Shown: one piece after another, positions 1-8,116 of the stretch
Layout: each line of letters starts with the position of its first letter
How positions within the stretch are numbered: position 1 is the stretch's first letter
NCBI RefSeq assembly: GCF_001420605.1
Contig: NZ_LJIZ01000021.1
Coordinates: 267,856-331,855, forward strand
DNA: 64,000 nucleotides
Source: Bacillus sp. FJAT-25509
GTDB taxonomy: Bacteria > Bacillota > Bacilli > Bacillales > Bacillaceae_G
Reading direction: 5' to 3'
Notes under the pieces: generated by a model
Told to the model about the DNA's origin: nothing
Databases searched by the model: none
Seen by the model: the letters and a program-made list of their open reading frames with translations, nothing else
Position numbers and translations under genes: made by a program

Positions 1-141
1 ATCTCCATTTGCCATACGATTTAAATAGAGCGTTTCTTCGGCTTGTGAAAGAGGTTGAGGGAAGGCATTATTTTTAACATATGAAACAAACACAAACACT
101 TCTTTTAAGAAAAGACTTAAGGCGGTAAATAAACCAGTCAT
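1..141 (-). CDS. sigK: RNA polymerase sigma-K factor, N-terminal part (runs off window)
   Basis: The minus strand carries 47 codons from an ATG at 141 with AGGAG eight bases upstream, and the frame is open to the window edge. The product begins [20 protein letters not shown] and continues with [12 protein letters not shown], the hallmark start of sigma-K, the late mother-cell sporulation factor. In the family the first ~20 residues are a propeptide removed by SpoIVFB before the factor works; the hydrophobic start here fits that. In B. subtilis this gene is split by the skin element, but the split point would lie beyond the window, so it cannot be judged here. Identification rests on sequence recognition of the N-terminus only. 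Confidence 0.85.
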   Translation of the reverse strand, partial: MTGLFTALSLFLKEVFVFVSYVKNNAFPQPLSQAEETLYLNRMANGD

Positions 142-258
142 ATAATCACTCCTAAGGAAGGTAAGGTTAGTTGTTATTTATATATTTATGTAATGTACAA
201 ATTCTGTGTGTCTGTACCATAAAAAAAATGTAAGCAGTGTAAAAAATTTGTTGAAAAT

Positions 259-272
259 AGTAAGCGCTACCA
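259..272. promoter_or_regulatory. possible cre (CcpA) site
   Basis: AGTAAGCGCTACCA matches the catabolite-responsive element pattern TGWAANCGNTNWCA at 12 of 14 positions. It lies about 55 bases upstream of the -35 box of the aroA(G) promoter. Weak evidence: a single imperfect match. Confidence 0.25.
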
Positions 273-328
273 ATCCGATAGTGATGTATCTTTTTTTAAA
301 TCGTTACATATTTTAGAAAAAAAATGCA

Positions 329-358
329 TTGACAGCCTATTTAAAAGTGATTTATAAT
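329..358 (+). promoter_or_regulatory. sigma-A promoter of the T-box/aroA(G)-tyrA transcript
   Basis: TTGACA at 329-334 and TATAAT at 353-358 are both perfect consensus, 18 bases apart. Transcription would start near 365, about 35 bases before the T-box stem I, which fits a leader transcript ahead of aroA(G). Confidence 0.75.
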
Positions 359-364
359 CCTCAT

Positions 365-650
365 TAATAACTTTTTTAATGAATCTTTTGACAATTAAAT
401 ATATTGCGATGATAAGAGCACAGTAGGCATAACTTCCCTGTTTAAGAGAGCTGACGTAGGCTGCGAGTCAGTACAAATGGTATGCTGAATTACATTCTTG
501 GAGCAATTTCTATTTCATTTATTGAAAATAGAAACGGTCATTTTGATCGTTAACAAAATGAAGGTGGTGAACAGATTTTTTGTTCACAACTAGGGTGGTA
601 CCGCGATTAATTAATTCGTCCCTACTGTTTATTCAGTAGGGACTTTTTGT
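365..650 (+). promoter_or_regulatory. T-box riboswitch leader, probably tyrosine-specific
   Basis: The conserved T-box AGGGTGGTACCGCG lies at 592-605 and is followed at once by the terminator stem. Stem I starts near 403, with TTGC pairing to GCAA and the GATGA/GGA kink-turn pair typical of T-boxes. The specifier loop on the 3' side reads GAATTACATTC just before the closing TCTT; TAC followed by A is the best-placed codon, which is a tyrosine codon. T-boxes sense uncharged tRNA and prevent termination. A tyrosine specifier suits the downstream genes, which lead to tyrosine. The specifier assignment is inference; ATT, ACA or TTC in another register is possible. Confidence 0.88.
618..649 (+). 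terminator. T-box-controlled intrinsic terminator
   Basis: Perfect 10-bp stem GTCCCTACTG / CAGTAGGGAC with loop TTTATT, followed by TTTTT. It overlaps the T-box antiterminator arm. Confidence 0.9.
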
Positions 651-728
651 TTTCATTTTTACATACTTACTTCTTGATAAAAGAAGTGGTATTGGAATAG
701 ACATTTAAAATTTGAGGAGGAAAAAGAA

Positions 729-1814
729 ATGAGTACAAATAATGAGTTAGTGCAATTACGTGATAAGGTTGATGAGATTAATTTAAAAATCGTTGAATTA
801 TTAAACGAGCGTGGAAAAGTTGTTCAAGAAATTGGTCAGCAAAAGATTAAACATGGTATTAAGCGTTTCGATCCAGTTCGTGAGCGTGAAGTGTTAGATA
901 TGATTGCAAATGTGAATGAAGGACCATTTGAAACGTCAACTTTACAACATATTTTCAAGACGATCTTCCAAGCAAGCTTAGAACTACAAGAGGATGATCA
1001 CAGAAAAGCTCTATTAGTTTCAAGAAAGAAAAAGCCTGACAATACAATTGTTACAGTGAAAAATGATATTGTCCTTGGTGATGGTTCTCAATCATTTATT
1101 ATGGGACCGTGTGCAGTTGAGAGCTACGAACAAGTACGTGCAGTAGCACAAGCTATGAAACAACAAGGTTTAACAATGATGCGAGGCGGTGCATTTAAAC
1201 CTAGAACTTCTCCATACGATTTCCAAGGTCTTGGATACGAAGGACTACAAATTTTAAGAGAAGTGGCAAATGAATTTGATTTAGCAGTAATAAGTGAAAT
1301 ACTAAATCCAAATGATGTTGAAAGATCGTTAGAATACGTTGATGTCATTCAAATTGGTGCACGTAATATGCAAAACTTTGATTTACTGAGAACAGTTGGT
1401 CAAGTAAATAAACCAGTGTTATTAAAACGAGGACTGTCAGCAACAATTGAAGAATTTATTAATGCTGCAGAATACATTATTTCGCAAGGAAATGACCAAA
1501 TTATTCTTTGTGAAAGAGGAATTCGTACTTACGAGAAAGCTACAAGAAATACATTAGATATCTCAGCAGTACCGATTCTGAAGAAAGAAACACATTTACC
1601 AGTAGTAGTAGATGTTACGCATTCTACTGGTCGTAAGGATTTGCTATTACCAACAGCAAAAGCAGCTTTAGCAATTGGAGCAGATGCAGTAATGGCTGAA
1701 GTACACCCTGATCCAGCAGTTGCTTTATCAGATTCAGCTCAACAAATGAATATCCCACAATTTGAAGAATTTATGTTTGAGTTAAAAGACTTCCGTGCAA
1801 AACTACAATCATAA
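729..1814 (+). CDS. aroA(G): bifunctional chorismate mutase / 3-deoxy-7-phosphoheptulonate synthase
   Basis: This 361-residue protein catalyses the first committed step of the shikimate pathway, phosphoenolpyruvate plus erythrose-4-phosphate to DAHP, and carries a chorismate mutase domain that usually acts as a feedback sensor. Residues 1-~90 are an AroQ-type mutase ([20 protein letters not shown]). Residues ~110-361 are a type I-beta DAHP synthase with [45 protein letters not shown] and EVHPDP. Length matches the Bacillus fusion enzyme. The start has GAGGAGG upstream. The gene lies directly behind the T-box leader and tyrA follows after 27 bases, so the two form a tyrosine-responsive operon. 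Note that the Bacillus name aroA clashes with the enteric name for EPSP synthase. Confidence 0.95.
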   Translation: MSTNNELVQLRDKVDEINLKIVELLNERGKVVQEIGQQKIKHGIKRFDPVREREVLDMIANVNEGPFETSTLQHIFKTIFQASLELQEDDHRKALLVSRKKKPDNTIVTVKNDIVLGDGSQSFIMGPCAVESYEQVRAVAQAMKQQGLTMMRGGAFKPRTSPYDFQGLGYEGLQILREVANEFDLAVISEILNPNDVERSLEYVDVIQIGARNMQNFDLLRTVGQVNKPVLLKRGLSATIEEFINAAEYIISQGNDQIILCERGIRTYEKATRNTLDISAVPILKKETHLPVVVDVTHSTGRKDLLLPTAKAALAIGADAVMAEVHPDPAVALSDSAQQMNIPQFEEFMFELKDFRAKLQS

Positions 1815-1841
1815 ATAATATTACTTAATGAAGGATAGGCG

Positions 1842-2951
1842 GTGAATGCCTTGAAAAAGAACGTCCTTTTAATTGGCACAGGATTAATCGGAGGCTCAAT
1901 TGCCTTGGCAATAAAAAAAGTTCATGATGTAAATATAATTGGATATGATATAAACGAAAAACAACTTGAAATTGGTAAAAGAATTCAAGTTTTAGATGAA
2001 ATCTCGGTGCAGCTTAAAGACTGTGCCGAGAAGGCTCATCTAATCATTTTTTCTTGCCCTGTTGAGGAGTCAATAAAATATATACATATGTTAAGTGAAT
2101 ATGAACTAAAGAATGATGTCATATTAACTGATGTAGGTAGTACGAAAAGTGAAATTATGAGGCATTCGAAGACTCTTACAGATAAAGGATATTGCTTTAT
2201 TGGAGGTCATCCAATGGCAGGCTCGCATAAAACTGGCATCGAGAGTGCAAAAGTTCATTTATTTGAAAATGCATATTTTATTTTGACACCAAGTGAAAAT
2301 ACTCAAAATGATCAAATTGATGAATTAAAAGAATGGCTTAAAGGAACAGGTTCACATTTCGTTGTAATTGATGAAGAAACACATGATCAAATCACCGGAG
2401 TGGTAAGCCATTTTCCACATCTAATTGCTGCTAATCTTGTAAAACAAGTTAAATCTTATTCGAAGGATGAGCCTTTAGTAACAGCCTTAGCTGCCGGAGG
2501 GTTTAGAGATATTACTAGGATTGCATCAAGCAGCCCGAAAATGTGGACTGATATTGTGATTCAAAATAGGGATACATTGCTTTCATTAATTTCAAATTGG
2601 ATTGATGATATGAAACAAATGTATCAGCTTGTTGAAAGCCAGGATCAAGAAGATATCTTTCACTATTTCAAGGAATCAAAAGATTTTAGAGACAACATGC
2701 CAGCAAAAGCAAATGGCGCTATCCCAAGTTATTTTGATTTGTATGTAGACGTTTTAGATCGAGTTGGTGAGCTTGCTAACATCACGACAATCTTATCGAT
2801 TCACCAAGTAAGCATTACGAATCTAAGGATAATTGAATCACGTGAAGGCTTACCAGGTGTACTAAGAATAAGCCTTCAAACAGAAAATGACAGAGAGAAA
2901 GCTGAAAAGTTCTTAAATGTTAATGGTTATGAGACGTATATTGTTTCATAA
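1842..2951 (+). CDS. tyrA: prephenate dehydrogenase with ACT domain
   Basis: Converts prephenate to 4-hydroxyphenylpyruvate with NAD, the step to tyrosine. The 369 residues show an N-terminal Rossmann fold (IGTGLIGGS, residues ~12-20), the conserved DVGSTK, the catalytic-histidine block GGHPMAGSHKTG, SHFPHL, and a C-terminal ACT domain from about residue 295 (DVLDRVGELANITTIL), which in the family binds tyrosine as inhibitor. Two starts compete: GTG at 1842 with AAGGA six bases upstream, and TTG at 1851 with a stronger AGGCGGTGA five bases upstream. The second would drop three residues. Second gene of the T-box operon; a terminator follows at 2985. Confidence 0.94.
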   Translation: MNALKKNVLLIGTGLIGGSIALAIKKVHDVNIIGYDINEKQLEIGKRIQVLDEISVQLKDCAEKAHLIIFSCPVEESIKYIHMLSEYELKNDVILTDVGSTKSEIMRHSKTLTDKGYCFIGGHPMAGSHKTGIESAKVHLFENAYFILTPSENTQNDQIDELKEWLKGTGSHFVVIDEETHDQITGVVSHFPHLIAANLVKQVKSYSKDEPLVTALAAGGFRDITRIASSSPKMWTDIVIQNRDTLLSLISNWIDDMKQMYQLVESQDQEDIFHYFKESKDFRDNMPAKANGAIPSYFDLYVDVLDRVGELANITTILSIHQVSITNLRIIESREGLPGVLRISLQTENDREKAEKFLNVNGYETYIVS

Positions 2952-2984
2952 AAAATCAGTTTTTAGGACTTTATCTATACACTT

Positions 2985-3013
2985 AAAAGCACTTTTCGAA
3001 AGTGCTTTTTTTG
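2985..3013 (+). terminator. terminator after tyrA
   Basis: AAAAGCACTTT / AAAGTGCTTTT stem with a TCG loop and a run of T. Confidence 0.85.
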
Positions 3014-3177
3014 TTTAAATAGCGACAAGTAATCAAGTCATTTGCTAATCTGCTAAGGTCTCTCTGACATTTCAAATAAAAATGAATAGTCAGTCTCTTT
3101 TATGTACCAATTTTCTGAACTTTATATTATAATTTAGTAGGTTAGGTTTTTAATTCGTTAAACATGGAGGGATATCA

Positions 3178-4410
3178 ATGTCTCAGTTTGAAAAATCATT
3201 AGAGAAATATGCTGAACTTGCGGTAAAAAGTGGTGTTAATATCGTACCAGGACAAACATTACAAATAAATGCACCAATCGGAGCTGCAGAATTCGTTCGT
3301 AAAGTTGTAAAATTCGCTTACGAAGCTGGCGCTAAAAATGTAAACATCGATTGGAATGATGATGTAATTACTCGTACTAAATACGAACTAGCTCCTGATG
3401 AAGTTTTTGAAGAATTCCCAGGCTGGAAAGTAACAGCTATGGAAGAATTAGCTGAAAATGGCGGTGCTGTTTTATCAGTAATTTCACCAAACCCAGAATT
3501 ATTAAAAGGGATTGATCCAAAACGTATTGCAAATTTTAATAAAACAGCTAGCAAAGCACTACATAATTATCGTGAATACATGATGGCTGACCGAATTCGT
3601 TGGTCAATCGTTGCTATTCCATGTGTTGAATGGGCTGAAAAAGTTTATCCAAATGAATCAATTGATAAAGCAATGGAATTACTTTGGGATTCAGTATTCA
3701 AAATTTGCCGAGTAGACAATGAAAATCCAGTTGAAGCTTGGGTTAAACATAACGATTTCTTACAAGAAAAAGTTGTTGAATTAAATGACAAGCGTTACAA
3801 AACTTTACATTACACAGCACCTGGTACTGATTTGAAACTAGATTTAGTAGATAATCATGTATGGAAAGGTGGCGGAGCGAATAGTGAAGATGGAAAATGG
3901 TTTAATCCTAATATTCCAACTGAAGAAGTTTTCTCTATGCCACATAGCCATGGTGTAAATGGTACTGTTCAAGCGACTTTACCATTAAATTATGGTGGAA
4001 ATTTAATTGAGAACTTCTCTTTAACATTTAAAGATGGTAAAGTTATCGATTTCACAGCTGAAAAAGGCTATGATACTTTACAACATTTATTAGATACTGA
4101 TGAAGGTGCTCGCCGTCTAGGTGAAGTAGCATTAGTACCACATGATTCACCAATTTCAAATACAGGTTTAATTTTCTTCAACACATTATATGATGAAAAT
4201 GCTTCTTGCCACTTAGCATTAGGTAAAGCATATCCAAACAATATGAAGGATGGAGAAAAATTACCATCAGAAGAGCAAGAGAAATTAGGAATCAACCAAA
4301 GTTTAACTCACGTTGATTTTATGATCGGATCAGCGGAATTAAATATTGATGGAATTAAAGAAGATGGTACAGTTGAACCAATCATGAGAAATGGTAACTG
4401 GGCATTTTAA
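3178..4410 (+). CDS. ampS: aminopeptidase, M29 family
   Basis: Cytosolic metal-dependent exopeptidase that removes N-terminal residues from peptides. The 410 residues equal the usual family length. The N-terminal half begins SQFEKSLEKYAELAVKSGVN, typical of AmpS/AmpT. The C-terminal catalytic half has PHSHGVNGT and LTHVDFMIGS, the last holding the His and Asp that in M29 enzymes bind the two metal ions. The start codon has GGAGG eight bases upstream. It stands alone between two terminators. A TATAAT at 3128-3133 may be its -10 box, but I see no good -35. Confidence 0.93.
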   Translation: MSQFEKSLEKYAELAVKSGVNIVPGQTLQINAPIGAAEFVRKVVKFAYEAGAKNVNIDWNDDVITRTKYELAPDEVFEEFPGWKVTAMEELAENGGAVLSVISPNPELLKGIDPKRIANFNKTASKALHNYREYMMADRIRWSIVAIPCVEWAEKVYPNESIDKAMELLWDSVFKICRVDNENPVEAWVKHNDFLQEKVVELNDKRYKTLHYTAPGTDLKLDLVDNHVWKGGGANSEDGKWFNPNIPTEEVFSMPHSHGVNGTVQATLPLNYGGNLIENFSLTFKDGKVIDFTAEKGYDTLQHLLDTDEGARRLGEVALVPHDSPISNTGLIFFNTLYDENASCHLALGKAYPNNMKDGEKLPSEEQEKLGINQSLTHVDFMIGSAELNIDGIKEDGTVEPIMRNGNWAF

Positions 4411-4428
4411 TAGTAAATAAAAATAAAA

Positions 4429-4464
4429 GGGTTTCTCAAAAGATATTTTGAGAAACCTTTTTTT
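4429..4464 (+). terminator. terminator after ampS
   Basis: GGTTTCTCAAAA / TTTTGAGAAACC, loop GATA, then seven T. The convergent acetyltransferase gene ends ten bases beyond it; on the minus strand the flank is only moderately T-rich. Confidence 0.85.
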
Positions 4465-4473
4465 ATACTTTTC

Positions 4474-5019
4474 TTAAATATTTTGAAATTGATCGTTACT
4501 TCTGAGAACCGTTATAAAACCATCTAATATTGTATGACTAACAGAAAAACCCTTGCGTTTATAAAATTCTAGAGCGTTCTCATTTCCATTTGAAACATAG
4601 ATAAAATAATCCTCTACATCATCAAATTGTTTTAGCCAGTTCATTGACATTTTGAATAGTACAGAGCCTACTCCATATTTTCTATATTCTTCTTTTATAT
4701 AAAATTGAGATAAACAACCAACATTCTTTTTATGGACTGATGAAAGGTCAAAAAAAGTTGCAAATTCGCTTGAGTATACTTCTTTTGGAGAAATATTCGA
4801 ATAAACGTAACCAACGATTTGATCTTCATCTTTTACGATCACAATATAATTATGTATAGCTTTTCTAACTGAAGGAACCATGCGTGTATCGAAATTCATA
4901 CCATCAAACAACTCTGGTTTTATCTTCGCTTTTGCCTTCTGAAAAGTCATTAATTCATTACATAAATCTCTACATAACTCAATGTGATCCTCGTCTATCA
5001 CTTCATAAGTTAAATTCAT
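4474..5019 (-). CDS. GNAT-family N-acetyltransferase
   Basis: About 181 residues with the acetyl-CoA binding motif of the GNAT fold (EEYRKYGVGSVLFKM, Q/R-x-x-G-x-G type) followed by the family's NENALEFYKRKGF segment. Substrate unknown. I place the start at the ATG at 5019, because AGGGGTGA stands the right distance before it and overlaps a possible upstream ATG at 5034. Convergent with ampS; no operon partner. The upstream region 5020-5199 is shared with a divergent SRPBCC gene. Confidence 0.8.
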   Translation of the reverse strand: MNLTYEVIDEDHIELCRDLCNELMTFQKAKAKIKPELFDGMNFDTRMVPSVRKAIHNYIVIVKDEDQIVGYVYSNISPKEVYSSEFATFFDLSSVHKKNVGCLSQFYIKEEYRKYGVGSVLFKMSMNWLKQFDDVEDYFIYVSNGNENALEFYKRKGFSVSHTILDGFITVLRSNDQFQNI

Positions 5020-5199
5020 CTTGTCACCCCTCATTAAAATTGATTTTGAGCTTTAAATAAATTTCGTACGATTTAATTTTAATATATAAATACTTGAAAA
5101 CAAATGAAATAATAAGTTGAACCGTTTTTGGTATATAATGGAAGTGACATCTAGAGTCAATTCATCATTCTACACATAAAACGAATGGAGGATGAGAAA

Positions 5200-5652
5200 A
5201 TGGAAGATCTTAAGTATGAGTTTTATATTGGAGCAAAACCGGAAAAAGTGTGGAACATATTTGTTTCGCCAGAAGGAACAAAGGCTATCTTTTTTGGTTG
5301 CATTTTAAAATCAACATTTGAAGTCGGAGCACAATATGAATATATTGGACCAGGAGAAGATGGAGATCGTACAGTGCATGTTTATGGGGAAATACTAGCT
5401 TTTGAACCCCACAAAATGATGAGCTATACTGAACATCCTGGCCCAGTTTACCGTGAAAATCATGCTGCATTAGAAACTAGAATTACACTTACACTTGAAG
5501 AGATGGGTGAATGCACAAAATTAACACTACTTAACGATCAATGGCCAGAAAATCACCCATCATATGAAAATACAAAATCTACGTGGCCAATGATTTTAAG
5601 TAATGTAAAAACATATGCAGAAACCGGTAAAACATTAGATTTCGGCTGGTGA
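5200..5652 (+). CDS. SRPBCC / AHSA1-like domain protein
   Basis: A 150-residue single-domain protein starting MEDLKYEFYIGAKPEKVWNI, the typical first strand and helix of START-like SRPBCC proteins, which bind hydrophobic ligands in a cavity. A terminal block (STWPMILSNVKTYAETG) matches AHSA1-like members (SRPBCC). The ligand and role cannot be told. The start is set at 5200 because GGAGG at 5187-5191 serves it; a longer frame from 5185 would contain the ribosome binding site inside the gene. Monocistronic, with a terminator directly behind. Confidence 0.8.
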   Translation: MEDLKYEFYIGAKPEKVWNIFVSPEGTKAIFFGCILKSTFEVGAQYEYIGPGEDGDRTVHVYGEILAFEPHKMMSYTEHPGPVYRENHAALETRITLTLEEMGECTKLTLLNDQWPENHPSYENTKSTWPMILSNVKTYAETGKTLDFGW

Positions 5653-5664
5653 AACTTGAAAATA

Positions 5665-5692
5665 AAAAACCTCTGGGATCAGAGGTTTTTGT
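5665..5692 (+). terminator. terminator after SRPBCC gene
   Basis: AAACCTCTG / CAGAGGTTT stem, loop GGAT, T run. A-rich on the left, so it may also stop the convergent fluC transcript. Confidence 0.85.
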
Positions 5693-5705
5693 TTTAGAAT
5701 CCGGT

Positions 5706-6065
5706 TCATCTAAATATATGAAAACCGATATATGCACTGCAAATACTAATAATAGTAGATAAAATGATATAAGATAATGCAGTTTTATACTTTTTTGCCA
5801 GTAATAATTGAATCGCTTCGTAACCAAATGTAGAAAAGGTTGTAAATCCACCTAATATTCCGATCCCAATAAACAACCACATTGTGATAGAAATCGATTT
5901 ATCGAGATATAAATGGTTTATTAAGCCTAAAATAAACGATCCGAGTATGTTGATAACGAATGTTCCAGCAGGAAAATTTGTTTTAACTTTTTTATTAACA
6001 TAGTTTCCAAGGGCATAGCGAAAAATTGCTCCGATCCCCCCACCTATTCCAACAATAAAAATCAT
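5706..6065 (-). CDS. fluC2: fluoride ion channel FluC/CrcB, second subunit
   Basis: A 119-residue membrane protein with four hydrophobic segments. FluC channels are dual-topology dimers that let fluoride leave the cell. Conserved GGIGAIFRYALGN near the N-terminus and GGFTTFSTFGYE in the third segment are present; the phenylalanines and the serine/threonine track of that block line the pore in the family. AAGGAG lies ten bases before the ATG. The start overlaps the stop of the upstream fluC gene by four bases (ATGA), so the two are translationally coupled. Such tandem pairs in Gram-positives often form heterodimers, each gene having fixed topology. Confidence 0.9.
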   Translation of the reverse strand: MIFIVGIGGGIGAIFRYALGNYVNKKVKTNFPAGTFVINILGSFILGLINHLYLDKSISITMWLFIGIGILGGFTTFSTFGYEAIQLLLAKKYKTALSYIILSTIISICSAYIGFHIFR

Positions 6066-6451
6066 GATGAGGTTTCTCCTTTTACTTTATTGAATTTTTC
6101 AGCCATTTTAAAACCAAGATACGCCAAACTTATTCCTACAACTAAACTTGAGATGATATAGACTAAACTTACTAGTAATTTTTTTTCATCCATCAGTATT
6201 ACATTTTCAAGTGAAAAAGTAGAGAATGTAGTGAATGCTCCGGTAAATCCTGTTCCGATTAGTAAAGTATATTCAGGTTTTAATTTAACTTTTGCCATTG
6301 GTAAAAAGAAACCTAAAAAGAAGCATCCAATGATATTAATTAAAAATGTTTGAATTGGAAATCCATTTGAAAGTGGATGAATTGATAGACCTATTATGTA
6401 ACGAAGAATTGCTCCAAAAAATCCTCCGATTAGTATTAATAAATAATTCAT
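6062..6451 (-). CDS. fluC1: fluoride ion channel FluC/CrcB, first subunit
   Basis: A 129-residue four-helix membrane protein of the same family as its downstream neighbour. It shows GGFFGAILRYIIG and GFTGAFTTFSTFS. I set the start at the second Met (6451, MNYLLILIGG) because GAGGTG stands four bases before it, while the ATG at 6463 has no ribosome binding site. No fluoride riboswitch is visible upstream; a TATAAT sits about 15 bases before the gene within the region following the preceding terminator, but without a convincing -35. Confidence 0.9.
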   Translation of the reverse strand: MNYLLILIGGFFGAILRYIIGLSIHPLSNGFPIQTFLINIIGCFFLGFFLPMAKVKLKPEYTLLIGTGFTGAFTTFSTFSLENVILMDEKKLLVSLVYIISSLVVGISLAYLGFKMAEKFNKVKGETSS

Positions 6452-6471
6452 TTCACACCTCATAAATGCAT

Positions 6472-6500
6472 TATAAAAACGCCCCTAGGAGCGTTTTTTT
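6472..6500 (-). terminator. terminator between CPBP protease gene and fluC1
   Basis: On the minus strand, AAACGCTCC / GGGGCGTTT (one mismatch) with TA loop then TTTTT; it is T-flanked on both strands. Confidence 0.75.
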
Positions 6501-6501
6501 G

Positions 6502-7263
6502 TTAGTTTACAATAAAAAAAGCAATAATTGAAACTAAGTTATTTAAAAAATGGGCAAAAATCGTAACTTCGATTTTTTTTGTTTTGATATAGATCATACC
6601 AAAAATTAAACCAGCTAAAGAATAAGATAGTAATGCATAGATTGAAAAGCCAGCAAGCATATGCAATAAACCAAACCCAAATGAACTTACAATTAATCCA
6701 ATGATTGGAGAGTTTTTAAAAATTGAACCAATAATTAACTTACGTGTAATCCATTCTTCTTTAATTGGTGCAAGAATTACCGCTGATATAATCATAAGGA
6801 TTGGATTAGTTCGCAATAAGCCTTCCACTGCTTTTTGGTTATCTGGAGTAGCAATTGAATAATTGAAATGTTGAAAAATAACATCAAGAAGTTGTGAAGA
6901 AGCCATAAGAACCACGTATGCTCCTAAGACGATTACAACGTCAATCACATTTATATTTATTCGTCTTAAAGTTAGTAGTCCTTTTTTCTTCGTATAATAA
7001 TATAGCCATAATAAGCTGAGGACACCAAAAATTGAATCCGAATAAATTGAAACGGTATTTACAAGATTATTAAATTGTTTTTCAGTAAGATTTATATCTG
7101 CAACATTAACAAAAATCATACCCCATATTGAAGCAATCAAGATTAGTAAGTTCAACCCAACAATAAATATTAAAAAATAGTAGCCAAGGGTTTTTAAGGC
7201 GGACTTACGTTCATTCGGAATATTTTCTGGAATGATTGTTTTATAGTTTAATTCATTATCCAA
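6502..7263 (-). CDS. CPBP-family intramembrane metalloprotease
   Basis: A multi-pass membrane protein with the three CPBP/Abi motifs in order: EEWITR (EExxxR), FGLLH (FxxxH) and HFLNN (HxxxN). The Glu and His residues form the metal site in family members related to CAAX prenyl protease Rce1; many bacterial ones serve in bacteriocin self-immunity or have no known role. About seven hydrophobic stretches are visible. The start is placed at TTG 7263, served by GGAGGAG five bases upstream. An ATG at 7296 would add 11 residues but has no ribosome binding site and would put the GGAGGAG inside the gene. No bacteriocin gene is visible nearby. Confidence 0.82.
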   Translation of the reverse strand: MDNELNYKTIIPENIPNERKSALKTLGYYFLIFIVGLNLLILIASIWGMIFVNVADINLTEKQFNNLVNTVSIYSDSIFGVLSLLWLYYYTKKKGLLTLRRININVIDVVIVLGAYVVLMASSQLLDVIFQHFNYSIATPDNQKAVEGLLRTNPILMIISAVILAPIKEEWITRKLIIGSIFKNSPIIGLIVSSFGFGLLHMLAGFSIYALLSYSLAGLIFGMIYIKTKKIEVTIFAHFLNNLVSIIAFFIVN

Positions 7264-7481
7264 ATCGGCTCCTCCAATTTTTTGTTCTATGTTCACAAAC
7301 TTTCTAGTTAATCTAATTTATATTTATACTAACATATCCTATTTTATCTTAAATTTAAAGCTGAAAGAACTAGAAATAGAATAAATGAGCCTAATTATTT
7401 TAAAACCATTGTTATTTAATATATGAGAGTTTCAATGAATTATATGATAGTTGAAAGGGTACTTAAAAATAATTAATGTAT

Positions 7482-7511
7482 AAACAAGTTATGTTGATAT
7501 ACCTTGTTTTC
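7482..7511. repeat. 30-bp hairpin repeat, copy 1
   Basis: AAACAAGTTATGTTGATATA followed by CCTTGTTTTC. It is identical to 7993-8022 except for one base. Imperfect inverted repeat AAACAAG(T)TAT / ATA(C)CTTGTTT. Confidence 0.7.
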
Positions 7512-7516
7512 GCACT

Positions 7517-7708
7517 GTTGAAAAACAATCTTGTCAATTAATTATCAAATTTTCGTAAAAGGAGTATTGTGAGGTTGATTTCCACTACAGGATGCTCGCT
7601 TTCCATGGGGCGAGATTCTTTAGCCTCCTCGTCGCGTTCGTTCCTGCGGGGTCTCAGGCTTCCCGCATTTCCCTTAGGAGTCGAGCACCCCTTTCGTTCC
7701 AATCAACT
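7517..7708 (+). repeat. dispersed Bacillus-type repeat, full copy with 55-bp leader
   Basis: The core 7573-7708 runs from GGTTGATTTCCACTACAGG to TTCGTTCCAATCAACT, so its ends are short inverted repeats (GTTGATT / AATCAAC). It is GC-richer than its surroundings. Related copies in the opposite orientation lie at 38666-38779 and 52551-52676. The stretch before it, 7517-7572 (GTTGAAAAACAATCTTGT to CGTAAAAGGAGT), is also shared with the 38.7 kb copy, so the repeated unit is longer than the core. Structure resembles a small non-autonomous element; no transposase is encoded. Confidence 0.75.
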
Positions 7709-7992
7709 TATTCATCAAAAAAAATCTGCAATAAATACTAATCAAATATCCTTTACTAAGAGTATCCTAACAATTGTTTAACCAGTTTACAGGTAATTAA
7801 TATTGAACATTGATTAATAAACTATTCAAATGAATTTGTTTTTCTAAAAATTAGCTAGTGTTATTGGAACAATAAAATTGCTCTAACATATTAAAATTTA
7901 AAACCATTAATAGATAGATCAACCAAAAAATGATCATTTCATCATTAGTAATTGTTTATTTAATGTTCCTATTTTAAATTTCAAAACTAAGA

Positions 7993-8022
7993 AAACAAGG
8001 TATGTTGATATACCTTGTTTTC
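7993..8022 (-). terminator. hairpin downstream of the alarmone synthetase gene (repeat copy 2)
   Basis: Stem AAACAAGGTAT / ATACCTTGTTT with loop GTTGAT, followed on the minus strand by a T-rich tract. It lies 95 bases after the relP stop and could end that transcript. Near-identical to 7482-7511. Confidence 0.5.
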
Positions 8023-8116
8023 TTCAATTCTAATTTGATTTTGGGATTAACAGGAAAGAAGAGAGAGGGTTCGAAGCTATCATCTTCTTAAGACCTTATC
8101 TAAAATCCTGCTCAAA

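Larger units (their letters stand above)
7300..8116. other. gene-free stretch with repeats
   Basis: About 800 bases without a credible gene, AT-rich at both ends. It holds two near-identical hairpin sequences (7482-7511 and 7993-8022) that bracket a GC-richer dispersed repeat (7517-7708). A 70-codon open frame at 7569 lies wholly in the repeat and is not a gene. Confidence 0.7.

Noticed and set aside
388-393. Second TTGACA near the aroA(G) leader
   Set aside because: It lies inside the T-box transcript just before stem I and has no -10 box at the right distance; the perfect promoter at 329-358 explains the leader.
7569-7781. 70-codon open frame
   Set aside because: It lies entirely in the dispersed repeat, has no convincing family match and uses repeat sequence as its start.
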